64,000 nt of DNA from Raskinella chloraquaticus (SeqCode) (GTDB lineage: Bacteria; Pseudomonadota; Alphaproteobacteria; Rhizobiales; UBA4765), in NCBI GenBank assembly GCA_002365175.1, contig DEZK01000016.1, positions 1-64,000 of the forward strand, in the 5' to 3' direction. This document shows positions 35,404-43,500 of the stretch, piece after piece. Position 1 is the first letter of the stretch; the number at the start of each line of letters is the position of its first letter. The notes beneath the pieces are model-generated. The model was not told the DNA's origin and made no database searches. It saw only the letters and a list, made by a program, of their open reading frames with translations. The translations under genes and the position numbers were made by a program.

Positions 35404-36726
35404 ATGCCTATCAACCGACGTATCCTTCTGGGTGGCGCTCTTGGCGTTGCACTCTTAGCTTCCAGTGCTCAGGCCCAGTCGCCGACCGAGATTGATCTCT
35501 TTTTCCCGGTTCCGGTCGATGGCCAGCTTGCCCGCGACATGAACACGCTGATCAAGGATTTCAATGACAAGCACCCTTCGATCAAGGCGGTGGCGGTCTT
35601 CACCGGTTCCTATGATGAGACATTGATCAAGACCCGCGCCGCCATCAAGGCAGGAAAGCCGCCCGCTGCCGTCATCATGAGCGCTAACTTCATCACCGAT
35701 CTCAAGATCGAGAATGAGGCTGCAAGTCTCGACGGGCTGATCAAGGCTGACGGCAAGACCAATGATGCGTTCATGAAGCAGTTCTGGCCAGCGCTTCGCG
35801 GCAATGCGGTACTGGATGGTCAGGTCTACGCTGTTCCTTTCCATAATTCGACACCGCTCCTCTACATAAACGCTGATCACTTCAGGGCAGCCGGACTTGA
35901 TCCCTCTAAGCCGCCACAGACATGGAGCGAATTGCTCGAAGCTGCCAAAAAACTGACGAAGCGCGAAGGCGAAAAGGTCACGCAGTGGGGCCTGAGCATG
36001 CCCGGAAACTATGACTATCTGGGCTGGATTGTAACTGCGCTCACAATGTCGAATGGCGGTCGTTATTATAATGAGGATTTTCCCGGCGAGGTCTACTACG
36101 ACACTCCGTCAATGCTCGGTGCCGTGACCTACTGGCGTGATCTTATCGAAAAATACAAGGTTGTACCGTCGGGTGTGGTTGCCGGACCTGCGGTGACCAC
36201 ATCGTTCCTCGCCGGGCAGACATCAATGATGTTGCTGTCAACCGGTTCGCTCACTCATATACTCAGCAATGCCAAATTCCGGGTTGAGGTTGGCTTCGTG
36301 CCGCGCAATGTGCGCCATGCGGTTGCTATTGGTGGGGCCTCGCTGATCATCCCGACCGGTGTCGAGGGTGCGCGCCGCGAGGCTGCCTGGACGCTCATCA
36401 AGTGGATGACAAATCCGGAAAAGTCGGGCTGGTGGAGCCGTGCGACGGGATATTTCGCGCCCAACATGGCGGCCTATGAATTGCCTGAAATGAAGGAGTA
36501 TCTGGCCAAGGCGCCACAGGCCAAAGTCGCTGTGGAACAGCTTCCTTTCGCCAAGCCTTGGTTTGCGACCTATAAGACAGTTCCGGTACGCAAGGCTCTG
36601 GAGGATGAGGTGCAGGCGGTTCTTTCTGGCAAGAAGTCGCCTAAGGAAGCGCTGGCTGCAGCCCAGAAGACGGCTGACGAGATCCTCAAGCCTTATAATG
36701 CTGAGACATCGCTTCGCAATTTCTGA
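35404..36726 (+). CDS. ABC transporter substrate-binding protein, family 1 (UgpB-like)
   Basis: A 440-residue periplasmic protein with a signal peptide (RRILLGGALGVALLASSAQA, cleavage before QSPTE). Core features of UgpB-like family-1 proteins: KHPSIKAVAVFTGSYDETL, YAVPFHNSTPLLYINADHF, VTQWGLSMPG and SLIIPTGVEGARREAAW. ATG 35404 has AGGAG 7 bases upstream; the ATG at 35398 is too close. It is the last gene of the phosphodiesterase-UgpA-UgpE-UgpB unit. No ATP-binding subunit gene follows, so the ATPase must come from elsewhere. Confidence 0.9.
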   Translation: MPINRRILLGGALGVALLASSAQAQSPTEIDLFFPVPVDGQLARDMNTLIKDFNDKHPSIKAVAVFTGSYDETLIKTRAAIKAGKPPAAVIMSANFITDLKIENEAASLDGLIKADGKTNDAFMKQFWPALRGNAVLDGQVYAVPFHNSTPLLYINADHFRAAGLDPSKPPQTWSELLEAAKKLTKREGEKVTQWGLSMPGNYDYLGWIVTALTMSNGGRYYNEDFPGEVYYDTPSMLGAVTYWRDLIEKYKVVPSGVVAGPAVTTSFLAGQTSMMLLSTGSLTHILSNAKFRVEVGFVPRNVRHAVAIGGASLIIPTGVEGARREAAWTLIKWMTNPEKSGWWSRATGYFAPNMAAYELPEMKEYLAKAPQAKVAVEQLPFAKPWFATYKTVPVRKALEDEVQAVLSGKKSPKEALAAAQKTADEILKPYNAETSLRNF

Positions 36727-36839
36727 AGCAGTCTGATGAACCAAAATCCGGCCGCGGGAACAAACCCGCGGTCGGAAAATTTGTTCTTACAGTCTCTACG
36801 GCAGGTGATCGCACAAATCGCCAGTCTCTTAGGGCGACG

Positions 36840-36905
36840 ACTCATAAATCCTTGACCCAGATGCGGACGGCGACGAGCTTGAGTGCTGCCGCGTAGTTTT
36901 CCGCT
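36840..36905 (-). pseudogene. IS5-family transposase, C-terminal scar
   Basis: The minus-strand reading ends AENYAAALKLVAVRIWVKDL followed by a stop, the usual end of IS5-type transposases (R-NYAAALKLA-RIWL). Only about 20 codons remain. The string GACTCATAA outside it also occurs beside the IS5 remnant at 362. It directly abuts the first homologous codons of the hipA-like gene. Confidence 0.6.
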
Positions 36906-36944
36906 CAAGTTGCGCTTGGCGAAAGCCTGACGGCGGTCGGTCAG

Positions 36945-38120
36945 TTGCGGTTCACACAGACCGGGCCGCGTCAGTTTTCGACCTTCACCTATGATCCGGC
37001 TTGGACAACGAATTCGCACGCCTTCGCCTTGCAACCGGACATGCCCATCGAAGGCGGTCCGTTTCATGCGTCGGCGCCATCGAACAACTCGCGTGATGCT
37101 CTCGCAGGCGTTTTCTCCGATGCCGCCCCCGACAGTTGGGGACGCAGACTGCTTGAACGCGCTTATGGTGCCGGCCTATCCGAGTTCGAATATCTGATGC
37201 TGTCCGACGATACCTGCCGCCAGGGCGCCCTGCGTTTCCTTGATGATCAGGGAAAGGTGATCATCGGCAATGCCACCGAGGCCGTGCCCCGCCTGCTCGA
37301 TCTCCAAGCGATTACCGTCATCGCCCGCGCCTACGAACAGGATAAGAACATCTCGGCACAAGACATGCAAACCCTCGCCGGAGCAGGCGGTTCTGGTGGA
37401 GCGCGCCCCAAGGCCAACGTCCGCGACGGCGACACGCTATGGCTGGCCAAATTCACCTCCGTCCACGATCAGAGGCCCATTGAGTTGGTCGAGGTTGCAA
37501 CACTTCGCCTTGCCAGGGCGTGCGGCATTCGAACCCCGGAAGTCCGGCTTGAGCTTGCTGATACGCCGTTTCCTGTCGCGCTACTCCGGCGCTTCGACCG
37601 TCGCGGCGAAGCGCGCATCCCCTATATCTCGGCTCGAACAGCACTCGGGAAGACCGGCACGGAACTCGGTTCTTACACCGAGATCGTCGATTTCATGCGG
37701 ACGGTCGCCGCCGCTCCGAAAGAGGATTTTCTGGAGCTGTACCTGCGCTTAATCTTCACGGTCCTGGTCTCCAACAAGGATGACCACCTGAAGAATCACG
37801 GCTTCCTCTATGTCGGTTCAGGGCGCTGGCGTCTGTCACCGGTATTCGATGTGAACCCCGCCCCCGATCGCAATCCGCATCTCGAAACGGCAATCCTGGA
37901 AGGTGGCAGCCATGCCCGCTCCATAACGCTTGCCCTTGAGGCCAGCGAGTTCTTCGATATCCCTGCTGCTGAAGCACGACGCCTGATCCAGGATACCGCC
38001 CGGCGCATCTCCGAGGAATGGCGCGAAGCATTCAGGCTTGTGGGCTTGACTGGCACGCTTGCCCGCGACTACGAGCCGGCCTTCGTGAACGACGAAAACG
38101 AAATCGCGCTAAGCTTATAA
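36945..38120 (+). CDS. HipA-like serine/threonine kinase toxin, start region lost
   Basis: A 391-residue frame with a HipA fold: N-subdomain FSTFTYDPAWTTNSHAFALQ, P-loop AGAGGSGGARPK, catalytic loop SNKDDHLKNHGFLY with the active Asp, and metal-binding DVNPAPDRNP. In-frame similarity (QVALGESLTAVGQ) continues upstream to about 36906, where it stops at the IS5 scar, so only the first few residues and the original start codon appear to be missing. The best remaining start is TTG 36945, without a convincing ribosome site. No hipB-like antitoxin gene lies on either side. Kinase motifs are intact, so toxicity without an antitoxin would be a problem if it were expressed. Confidence 0.75.
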   Translation: MRFTQTGPRQFSTFTYDPAWTTNSHAFALQPDMPIEGGPFHASAPSNNSRDALAGVFSDAAPDSWGRRLLERAYGAGLSEFEYLMLSDDTCRQGALRFLDDQGKVIIGNATEAVPRLLDLQAITVIARAYEQDKNISAQDMQTLAGAGGSGGARPKANVRDGDTLWLAKFTSVHDQRPIELVEVATLRLARACGIRTPEVRLELADTPFPVALLRRFDRRGEARIPYISARTALGKTGTELGSYTEIVDFMRTVAAAPKEDFLELYLRLIFTVLVSNKDDHLKNHGFLYVGSGRWRLSPVFDVNPAPDRNPHLETAILEGGSHARSITLALEASEFFDIPAAEARRLIQDTARRISEEWREAFRLVGLTGTLARDYEPAFVNDENEIALSL

Positions 38121-38123
38121 TTA

Positions 38124-38164
38124 TCATATTTGACGCATTTTCATATTTAAACCATCATATTTGA
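38124..38164. repeat. Three TCATATTT direct repeats
   Basis: TCATATTT occurs at 38124, 38141 and 38155, each followed by GA or AA, in an AT-rich stretch a few bases after the hipA stop. Possible regulatory or decay feature; spacing 17 and 14 bases. Confidence 0.4.
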
Positions 38165-38581
38165 TTAGTTATAAATTCTTGCATTGCTGCCTTGGATCGG
38201 GCTTGGCGGAGTCGTGATCAAACTGAACGCACACGAAAACCGACCGGCATGCTCATAAGATATTGGGCCGAATATTTGTGCGAGCTCATGCGCGCCCCAA
38301 ATCAGGACCAGAGCAGGCTCGTTGCCGATGCCCTCATGGTACCGATCATCTATACGGCACCCGAGCCAACACAGCTCATGGAATATGACCTTGGAGCGGT
38401 GTTCAGGATACTCCGTCGCAAGCCTGATCGGTGGAGCGAAAAATCGGTGCCTGGCGGTGCAGATTTCGCACGAAAAACTGGCATTTCGCAGGAACGAAAA
38501 AGAATGAAAACGAGAACGTCATTGTGCTCATTTCGCACACGACCATCTGCAAGATATTGAAATATCTTATCTATCTTGCTC

Positions 38582-38619
38582 ATCCATCATGGGGGCGACG
38601 CAAAAGCGCCAAGCGTCGC
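38582..38619. repeat. Hairpin-bearing repeat, copy B
   Basis: ATCCATCATGGGGGC at 38582-38596 (identical to 6-20) followed by the perfect stem GCGACGC at 38595-38601 and GCGTCGC at 38613-38619. The hairpin sequence differs from that of copy A, while the position is the same. Confidence 0.4.
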
Positions 38620-38869
38620 AATTATCTGATTTTTCTGCGCTTTCAATCACCGGCGTACGCCCTGCCCTTGCCTGTTTCCTGTCGATGGCGATGGCGATGA
38701 CCGATGCCATAACCGCGTGGGGCGCGCCATAAACAGGAGACCATCATCTGGCGATCGAAAAAGGATCAAACACACTTCACGAATCCGTGACATCATCAAC
38801 AAACAATTAATATGCGTCCTTCATAAGACTGATGTTGGTTCGAGCATCATAGGGCCGGAGGACTCGCTT

Positions 38870-40942
38870 ATGAAAATTCTGCAACGATTTGGCGTCAGTG
38901 GTCGCCTGATTTCAAGCTTTGCTGCAATCGGCGTGACGCTGGCTGCCATCTGCGTGACCATTTTTGTTCAAGGTCAGGAGGTCAAGACCTCCATTGACGA
39001 GATCACCGATTTTCGCGTCCCGGTCACCATCCATCTGTCCAATCTGGCCAAACAGATCCATGTCTCGATGGCCGACACGCAGGCAACCGTTCTGTCAGGG
39101 GATTCCTCGCATAACGAGCATCGCCTGGCGGTGTGGAAGGCCATTTCAGCCTCGGCTGCTGGTTTAGATCGTCTGGCTCCCAATTTTCGCCATCAGGATG
39201 ATGCTGCAAGCTGGCGCGCCATCCGCTCTGATCTTGATCAGTTGAAATCCGTTCAGGAAAAAATCGCCGCCATCGTCGGCACGGTGGAGGCGATGCCCGC
39301 CAACCGCATGCTGAATGATGAGCTGGAGCCCCGTTTGCAGAAGCATTTCGCCGAGGCAACCGCACTGATGGAAGCGGAGACGAAGCGCGCCGACGGAACG
39401 GCGCTGCATCTGCGTTACATGGCCGATCTGCGCGCCAATACCGCCAGCTCGGCCGCCGCACTGCGTGGCTATCTGGTATCGGCATCCCCCAAGGGCCTGA
39501 AAGCCTTTGAAGACAGCTGGGCTGCGGCGACACGAGGCCGCGTTGCGTTGGAAGAAGCGGCTGGCGAACTGGTCGAGGATCAGCGGTCGAGATTACCCGC
39601 TATTGCCAGCCTGCGCGCGGAAATGCGCCAGCGCGCGGACGCGATCCTGGCGATCCGGCAGAGCGATGGCTGGAACATCCCCTTGCAATTGCTTTCCAAG
39701 GAAGCCGTTCCTCTGGCCGACAAGATCATCAATCGTCTTGAAGGCAACGGCACCGGAATTCTGCCCCTTCAGACGGAACGTCTGAATGCGAGTGCGGTTG
39801 CCATTCAAGGCAAGTGGGATTTGATGGCGCGCATCGTGTTCGCCGTTTTGCTGTGCAGCCTGGCCCTCTCGCTGGTGATCGCACTGCTGACGACGCGCGC
39901 GATTGTGGCGCCATTGGCGCGCCTCAAAACGGTGTTTGGTGACCTGTCGGAAGGGCGATTGGATATCACTATTGCTGATCGCGAGCGCCAGGACGAAATG
40001 GGCGTGATGGCGCGGGCGCTGGAAGTCTTCCGCAGCCGGCTCAAGGAACAGAAGCTGGCGCAGGATCAGGCCCACCAGCAAGCCCAGTCGGAGCGGGCCC
40101 AACGGGTGGAAAGGCTCACGACGGATTTCGACCGCGCTGCCTCGCAGGCCGTGGAGACCGTGACGATTGCAGCCAAGCAATTGGAAGGCACCGCCGACGG
40201 GCTCAGCGCGGCTGCCACCCAGACCGACCGCGAAGCCTCGAACGTGGGTATGGTGTCCGAGCAGGCTTCCGCCAATGTTCGCGCTATCGCTGCGGCGGCG
40301 TCGGAATTGCACAGCTCGATCAGTGAAATCGGCCACCAGGTCTCGACCGCATCGCGGATTTCCGAAAATGCCGCCCTGCAGGCCGGGCGCGCCTCGGAGG
40401 TCGCTGGAAAATTGGCGCTGGCTGTCCAGAAGATCGGCGATGTCAGCAATCTGATCAATGGCATCGCGGCACAGACGAATCTACTCGCCTTGAACGCCAC
40501 TATCGAGGCGGCGCGGGCGGGCGAGGCCGGCAAGGGGTTCGCGGTCGTGGCAAGCGAGGTCAAGGGTCTCGCCAATCAGACCGGACAGGCGACCGGCGAA
40601 ATCGCCAAGCAGATCGCCGACGTGCAGGAGCAGACCAACATTGTGGTGGAAGCCATTCACAGTATCGGCAAGGTCATCGAAGAAATTGGCATGATTTCTG
40701 CCGGCATTTCCAGCGCTGTTGATAAACAATCGAGCTCCACCAGCAAGATCGCGCACAATGTCGACCAGGCAACCGCCGGCACGACCGAACTCAGCCGCAA
40801 TATCGTGGGTGTTCAGCAGGCCGCCGGCCAGACGGGGTCAGCGTCCGGCGAAGTCCTCGCCGCCTCGAAGGTGCTGACCGAAGGGTCGGCAAAACTGAAG
40901 GGCATGATCGAGGAGTTTCTTGGAGCCGTCCAGGCAGCCTGA
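38870..40942 (+). CDS. Methyl-accepting chemotaxis protein
   Basis: A 690-residue chemoreceptor. Residues about 10-35 form the first membrane helix (LISSFAAIGVTLAAICVTIF), followed by a long helical periplasmic domain of about 280 residues, a second helix (ARIVFAVLLCSLALSLVIAL), a HAMP domain (LARLKTVFGDLSEGRLDI) and the signalling coiled coil with hairpin tip INGIAAQTNLLALNATIEAA. ATG 38870 is chosen because GGAG is 9 bases upstream and the membrane helix follows at once. No C-terminal CheR-binding pentapeptide is seen. It stands alone, without che genes nearby. Confidence 0.9.
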   Translation: MKILQRFGVSGRLISSFAAIGVTLAAICVTIFVQGQEVKTSIDEITDFRVPVTIHLSNLAKQIHVSMADTQATVLSGDSSHNEHRLAVWKAISASAAGLDRLAPNFRHQDDAASWRAIRSDLDQLKSVQEKIAAIVGTVEAMPANRMLNDELEPRLQKHFAEATALMEAETKRADGTALHLRYMADLRANTASSAAALRGYLVSASPKGLKAFEDSWAAATRGRVALEEAAGELVEDQRSRLPAIASLRAEMRQRADAILAIRQSDGWNIPLQLLSKEAVPLADKIINRLEGNGTGILPLQTERLNASAVAIQGKWDLMARIVFAVLLCSLALSLVIALLTTRAIVAPLARLKTVFGDLSEGRLDITIADRERQDEMGVMARALEVFRSRLKEQKLAQDQAHQQAQSERAQRVERLTTDFDRAASQAVETVTIAAKQLEGTADGLSAAATQTDREASNVGMVSEQASANVRAIAAAASELHSSISEIGHQVSTASRISENAALQAGRASEVAGKLALAVQKIGDVSNLINGIAAQTNLLALNATIEAARAGEAGKGFAVVASEVKGLANQTGQATGEIAKQIADVQEQTNIVVEAIHSIGKVIEEIGMISAGISSAVDKQSSSTSKIAHNVDQATAGTTELSRNIVGVQQAAGQTGSASGEVLAASKVLTEGSAKLKGMIEEFLGAVQAA

Positions 40943-41248
40943 GCGGCTGACACAGGCCTTCTATGCCCGGCCAGATCGGCGCCTGCCTTACATCTGCCAG
41001 GACCAGCAGCTTCATCTTGGCCTTGCGCGCGGTCGCCCGCGCCGGGGCAAGTATGGTCTGGGCAGCGCCAAGCGTCAGCATCGGGGTGTTTTGGTGACAG
41101 AGAGAAGTGCTGACGCCATCGATTGGGCGGGGTGGGGGAGTGTGTGTGGGGGGGAAATGTCTGTGTTCAACCCCAATGGACCGACCGCAGTCGAAAAGGA
41201 ATCCAAGGCGCTCGCCTGCATCACGAGGCCCTGCAGGTATTGTCTTTC
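40943..41248. other. Intergenic region upstream of higBA
   Basis: About 306 bases with no convincing gene. A G-rich tract at about 41127-41156 (GGGG, GGGGG, GTGTGTG, GGGGGGG) is of unusual composition. Short antisense frames overlap the end of the chemoreceptor gene but lack known domains. Confidence 0.4.
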
Positions 41249-41265
41249 GTAGCGCTAAGCGCTAC
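41249..41265. promoter_or_regulatory. Perfect palindrome, probable HigA operator
   Basis: GTAGCGCTAAGCGCTAC is a perfect 8-1-8 palindrome ending 9 bases before the GTG start of the higB remnant. Such palindromes at the promoter of type II toxin-antitoxin operons are bound by the antitoxin's helix-turn-helix dimer. Confidence 0.65.
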
Positions 41266-41274
41266 TCTTTGAGA

Positions 41275-41556
41275 GTGATCAAAAGCTTTGCCGACAAGCG
41301 CACTGAAGTCGCCTTCAGCGGAACCTTCGATAAGGGCTTCCCGCAGGATATTCAGAAGCGCGCGCGCCGCAAGCTGGAGATGCTGAACGCCGCGACTGTC
41401 CTTGACGACCTGAGAAACCCGCCCGGCAATCGCCTGCACGCTTTGACGGGCGACTTCGCCGGGTTCTAAGCCATCTCGATCAACGACCAATGGCGCGTGA
41501 TCTTTCGCTGGAACGGCCAGGACGCCACCGACGTCGAGATACTGGACTATCATTAG
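41275..41556 (+). pseudogene. higB: HigB-like toxin with in-frame stop
   Basis: The frame from GTG 41275 to TAG 41556 encodes a 93-residue RelE/HigB toxin interrupted by TAA at 41467-41469 (codon 65). Before it: IKSFADKRTEVAFSGTF and NPPGNRLHALTGDFAGF; after it, in the same frame, AISINDQWRVIFRWNG and DATDVEILDYH, the conserved HigB end. Relatives have Tyr or a similar residue at the stop position (GQYSIRIND), so TAT/TAC to TAA is likely. The truncated 64-residue product lacks the C-terminal strands with the catalytic Arg region and should be inactive. Confidence 0.85.
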
Positions 41557-41570
41557 GAGGGATCGAAACC

Positions 41571-41873
41571 ATGGCGACAGTTACATTGGCACCGATGCAC
41601 CCCGGCGAAGTCCTTCGCGAGGAATTCATGGTGCCGCTCAACCTGACATCCTACAGCCTCGGCAAGCGCCTTGGTATTGACCGGCAGAGGATCGAACGGA
41701 TCATAAAGGAGAAGGCATCCATGACGCCCGATACCGCCATTCGCCTTGCAAAGGCGTTCAGCGTGACTGCTGAGTTCTGGATGAACCTTCAGGCACGGTA
41801 TGATCTCCTGACAACGTCCGAAAGACTGAAGCCGCAGATCGAACACATCAAACCGTATCAGCTTGCCGGCTGA
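41571..41873 (+). CDS. higA: HigA-family antitoxin
   Basis: A 100-residue XRE-type antitoxin: MHPGEVLREEFMVPLNLTSY, helix-turn-helix YSLGKRLGIDRQRIERII and the conserved AIRLAKAFSVTAEFWMNLQ. ATG 41571 follows TAGGAGG, which overlaps the higB stop. It is complete, while its toxin partner carries a nonsense mutation. The upstream palindrome is its probable binding site, so the pair may still autoregulate. Confidence 0.9.
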   Translation: MATVTLAPMHPGEVLREEFMVPLNLTSYSLGKRLGIDRQRIERIIKEKASMTPDTAIRLAKAFSVTAEFWMNLQARYDLLTTSERLKPQIEHIKPYQLAG

Positions 41874-42141
41874 AAGACTGCCACAGTCTTCCCGCGAAAC
41901 ATGTCTTGCCCGCCGATAACGGCAATGTGCCTGCGGGCCGGGTGTTCGTGATTGGTAAAGCCCGGCCCGATCGGGCTCACTATGGCCGTCTTGGACCGGA
42001 CATGTAGCCGGTTTCCAAGCGCGGATGTGGCGGGCAGGTCTGGATGCGGGTGCGGAGCATGACAGGGTTCGGAGCGTGACAGGTTGAGCGTGTTTTTCCG
42101 CCCGACGGCATCGGAGAACGCAGCGTTCTTTCCGGCGGCCT

Positions 42142-42167
42142 GTAACCGGACGCTCTCACAGGGCGAA
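42142..42167 (+). promoter_or_regulatory. SigF-type ECF promoter upstream of sigF
   Basis: GTAACC at 42142-42147, 16 bases, then CGAA at 42164-42167. This is the motif described for Caulobacter SigF. The -10 element ends only 7 bases before the sigF ATG, so the transcript is predicted to be nearly or fully leaderless, and no ribosome site is seen. Confidence 0.75.
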
Positions 42168-42174
42168 TGCAGCA

Positions 42175-42732
42175 ATGGACAAGGTTGATCGCTTCGCAGC
42201 CGCGTTGCGCCCTTTGTGGGTGCGGGCCCAGTCGGGGGACGAGGCAGCCTATGCCCAGGCCTTGCATCTCATTGCCGGGCGCCTGAGAAGCTATTTCAGA
42301 CGTCGGTTGTCTTCGCTGTCCGACGAAACGGAGGATCTTGTGCAGGAAACGCTGCTCGCCTTGCACGCCAAGCGCGGTACCCATGATCCGGTCTTGCCGG
42401 TGTCGAACTGGGTGTTTGCGATTGCCGGCTACAAGCTCGTCGATTTCTGGCGGCGGCATGGGCGGCGCGAAGCCCTGCATCAGCCGCTCGATGTGACGGA
42501 TGATGACCTGCTTGTTTACGAAACGGGCGTGGATGTCGCTGCCGGCCAGGACATTCGCGTTCTTCTTGATACCCTGCCCGCGCCACAGCGACGGGCGATT
42601 GTGCTCACCAGGCTCGAAGGCCTGTCCATGTCGGAAGCATCCAGACGGAGCGGCGTCTCCGTTTCCGCCCTCAAGGTGCAGGTGCATCGCGGACTGAAAC
42701 AGCTCATGGTGATGGTCAGGACACAGCAATGA
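42175..42732 (+). CDS. sigF: ECF RNA polymerase sigma factor, SigF type
   Basis: A 185-residue ECF sigma factor: region 2 (YFRRRLSSLSDETEDLVQET, LALHAKRGTHD, WVFAIAGYKLVDFWRRHGRR) and region 4 (LPAPQRRAIVLTRLEGLSMS, EASRRSGVSVSALKVQVHRG). It overlaps the NrsF gene by 4 bases. The pairing with an NrsF/DUF1109 membrane protein identifies it as the SigF group known from Caulobacter, which responds to chromate, cadmium and oxidants. Its own promoter carries the SigF motif, so it is autoregulated. The same motif precedes the YHS-domain gene. Confidence 0.9.
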   Translation: MDKVDRFAAALRPLWVRAQSGDEAAYAQALHLIAGRLRSYFRRRLSSLSDETEDLVQETLLALHAKRGTHDPVLPVSNWVFAIAGYKLVDFWRRHGRREALHQPLDVTDDDLLVYETGVDVAAGQDIRVLLDTLPAPQRRAIVLTRLEGLSMSEASRRSGVSVSALKVQVHRGLKQLMVMVRTQQ

Positions 42733-43364
42733 ATACCAACACATTGATTGCGGGTCTCGCCTCAGGCGCCGGACCCGCCCGCAGAGTGTTCATTGGCCGC
42801 GATCTGGCGCTGATCGCATGTTCGGGCATGATTTTTTGCGCCGCCGTTTCGCTTGGCCTGCGTGAATTCGTGCCGCAGGCCATGTGGACCGGCGCGGCGC
42901 TCTGGACAAAGCTTGCCTATGCCCTGGCGCTGGCGGCAAGCAGCGCCTGGTGCCTGAATATGCTGGCTTTTCCCGGTAAACGCGCCGCTCCGGCCTTCCG
43001 CATCATTGTCATGGTCGTCCTGACCATGGCAGATATCGGCACGGTTTCGGTTCTCAATGTTCCTGTCGGCGAAAAACTGCCCTACATCCTCGGGAAATTT
43101 GCACTGACCTGCCCCTGGGCCATTCCTGTGCTTTCGCTCCCGACACTGATCAGTCTCTTGCGGCTGACACGGCGCTTTGCGCCAACCGATCTGCGCTGGG
43201 CCGGGTTTGCAGCCGGGCTTCTCGCAGGCTCGCTCGCGGCTGCCGGCTATGCCCTGACGTGCGAGGAAGACGCAATCGGCTTTGTGGCCCTCTGGTACAG
43301 CCTTGGCATCATGCTGTCTGCGGGTATGGGTGCGCTGGCGGGGCCACGCCTGCTTCGCTGGTAG
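42729..43364 (+). CDS. nrsF: NrsF family anti-sigma factor (DUF1109)
   Basis: A 211-residue integral membrane protein with about six hydrophobic segments. The two cysteines Cys128 (FALTCPWAIP) and Cys178 (YALTCEEDAIG) match in spacing the pair reported as essential for stress sensing in Caulobacter NrsF. It overlaps the sigF stop by 4 bases (ATGA). It is expected to hold SigF at the membrane and release it on metal or oxidant stress. Confidence 0.9.
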   Translation: MNTNTLIAGLASGAGPARRVFIGRDLALIACSGMIFCAAVSLGLREFVPQAMWTGAALWTKLAYALALAASSAWCLNMLAFPGKRAAPAFRIIVMVVLTMADIGTVSVLNVPVGEKLPYILGKFALTCPWAIPVLSLPTLISLLRLTRRFAPTDLRWAGFAAGLLAGSLAAAGYALTCEEDAIGFVALWYSLGIMLSAGMGALAGPRLLRW

Positions 43365-43398
43365 GTGAGGCAGGTTTCAAAAAAAGGAATTTCGAGCT

Positions 43399-43424
43399 GT
43401 AACCTTTGCATCGGCCAGGGCGAA
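43399..43424 (+). promoter_or_regulatory. SigF-type ECF promoter upstream of the YHS gene
   Basis: GTAACC at 43399-43404, 16 bases, CGAA at 43421-43424: same elements and same spacing as upstream of sigF. It predicts a leader of about 70 bases before the ATG at 43501. Confidence 0.75.
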
Positions 43425-43500
43425 TGACGGAATGCAGATCGATAAAACGTCGGTCATGCCCCTGTTAAAGCCGGGGAACCCAATCCGTCGGAGAAAATCC

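Larger units (their letters stand above)
38121..38869. other. Long intergenic region after hipA
   Basis: About 750 bases without a recognisable gene. It holds three TCATATTT repeats at the left, a hairpin-bearing repeat at 38582-38619, and AT-richer sequence. Several short open frames exist on both strands but have no domain, no ribosome site and no family likeness. The ribosome site GGAG for the chemoreceptor is at the right edge. Confidence 0.5.

Noticed and set aside
38192..38560. Open frame of 122 codons after hipA
   Set aside because: No ribosome site, no domain, unusual composition.
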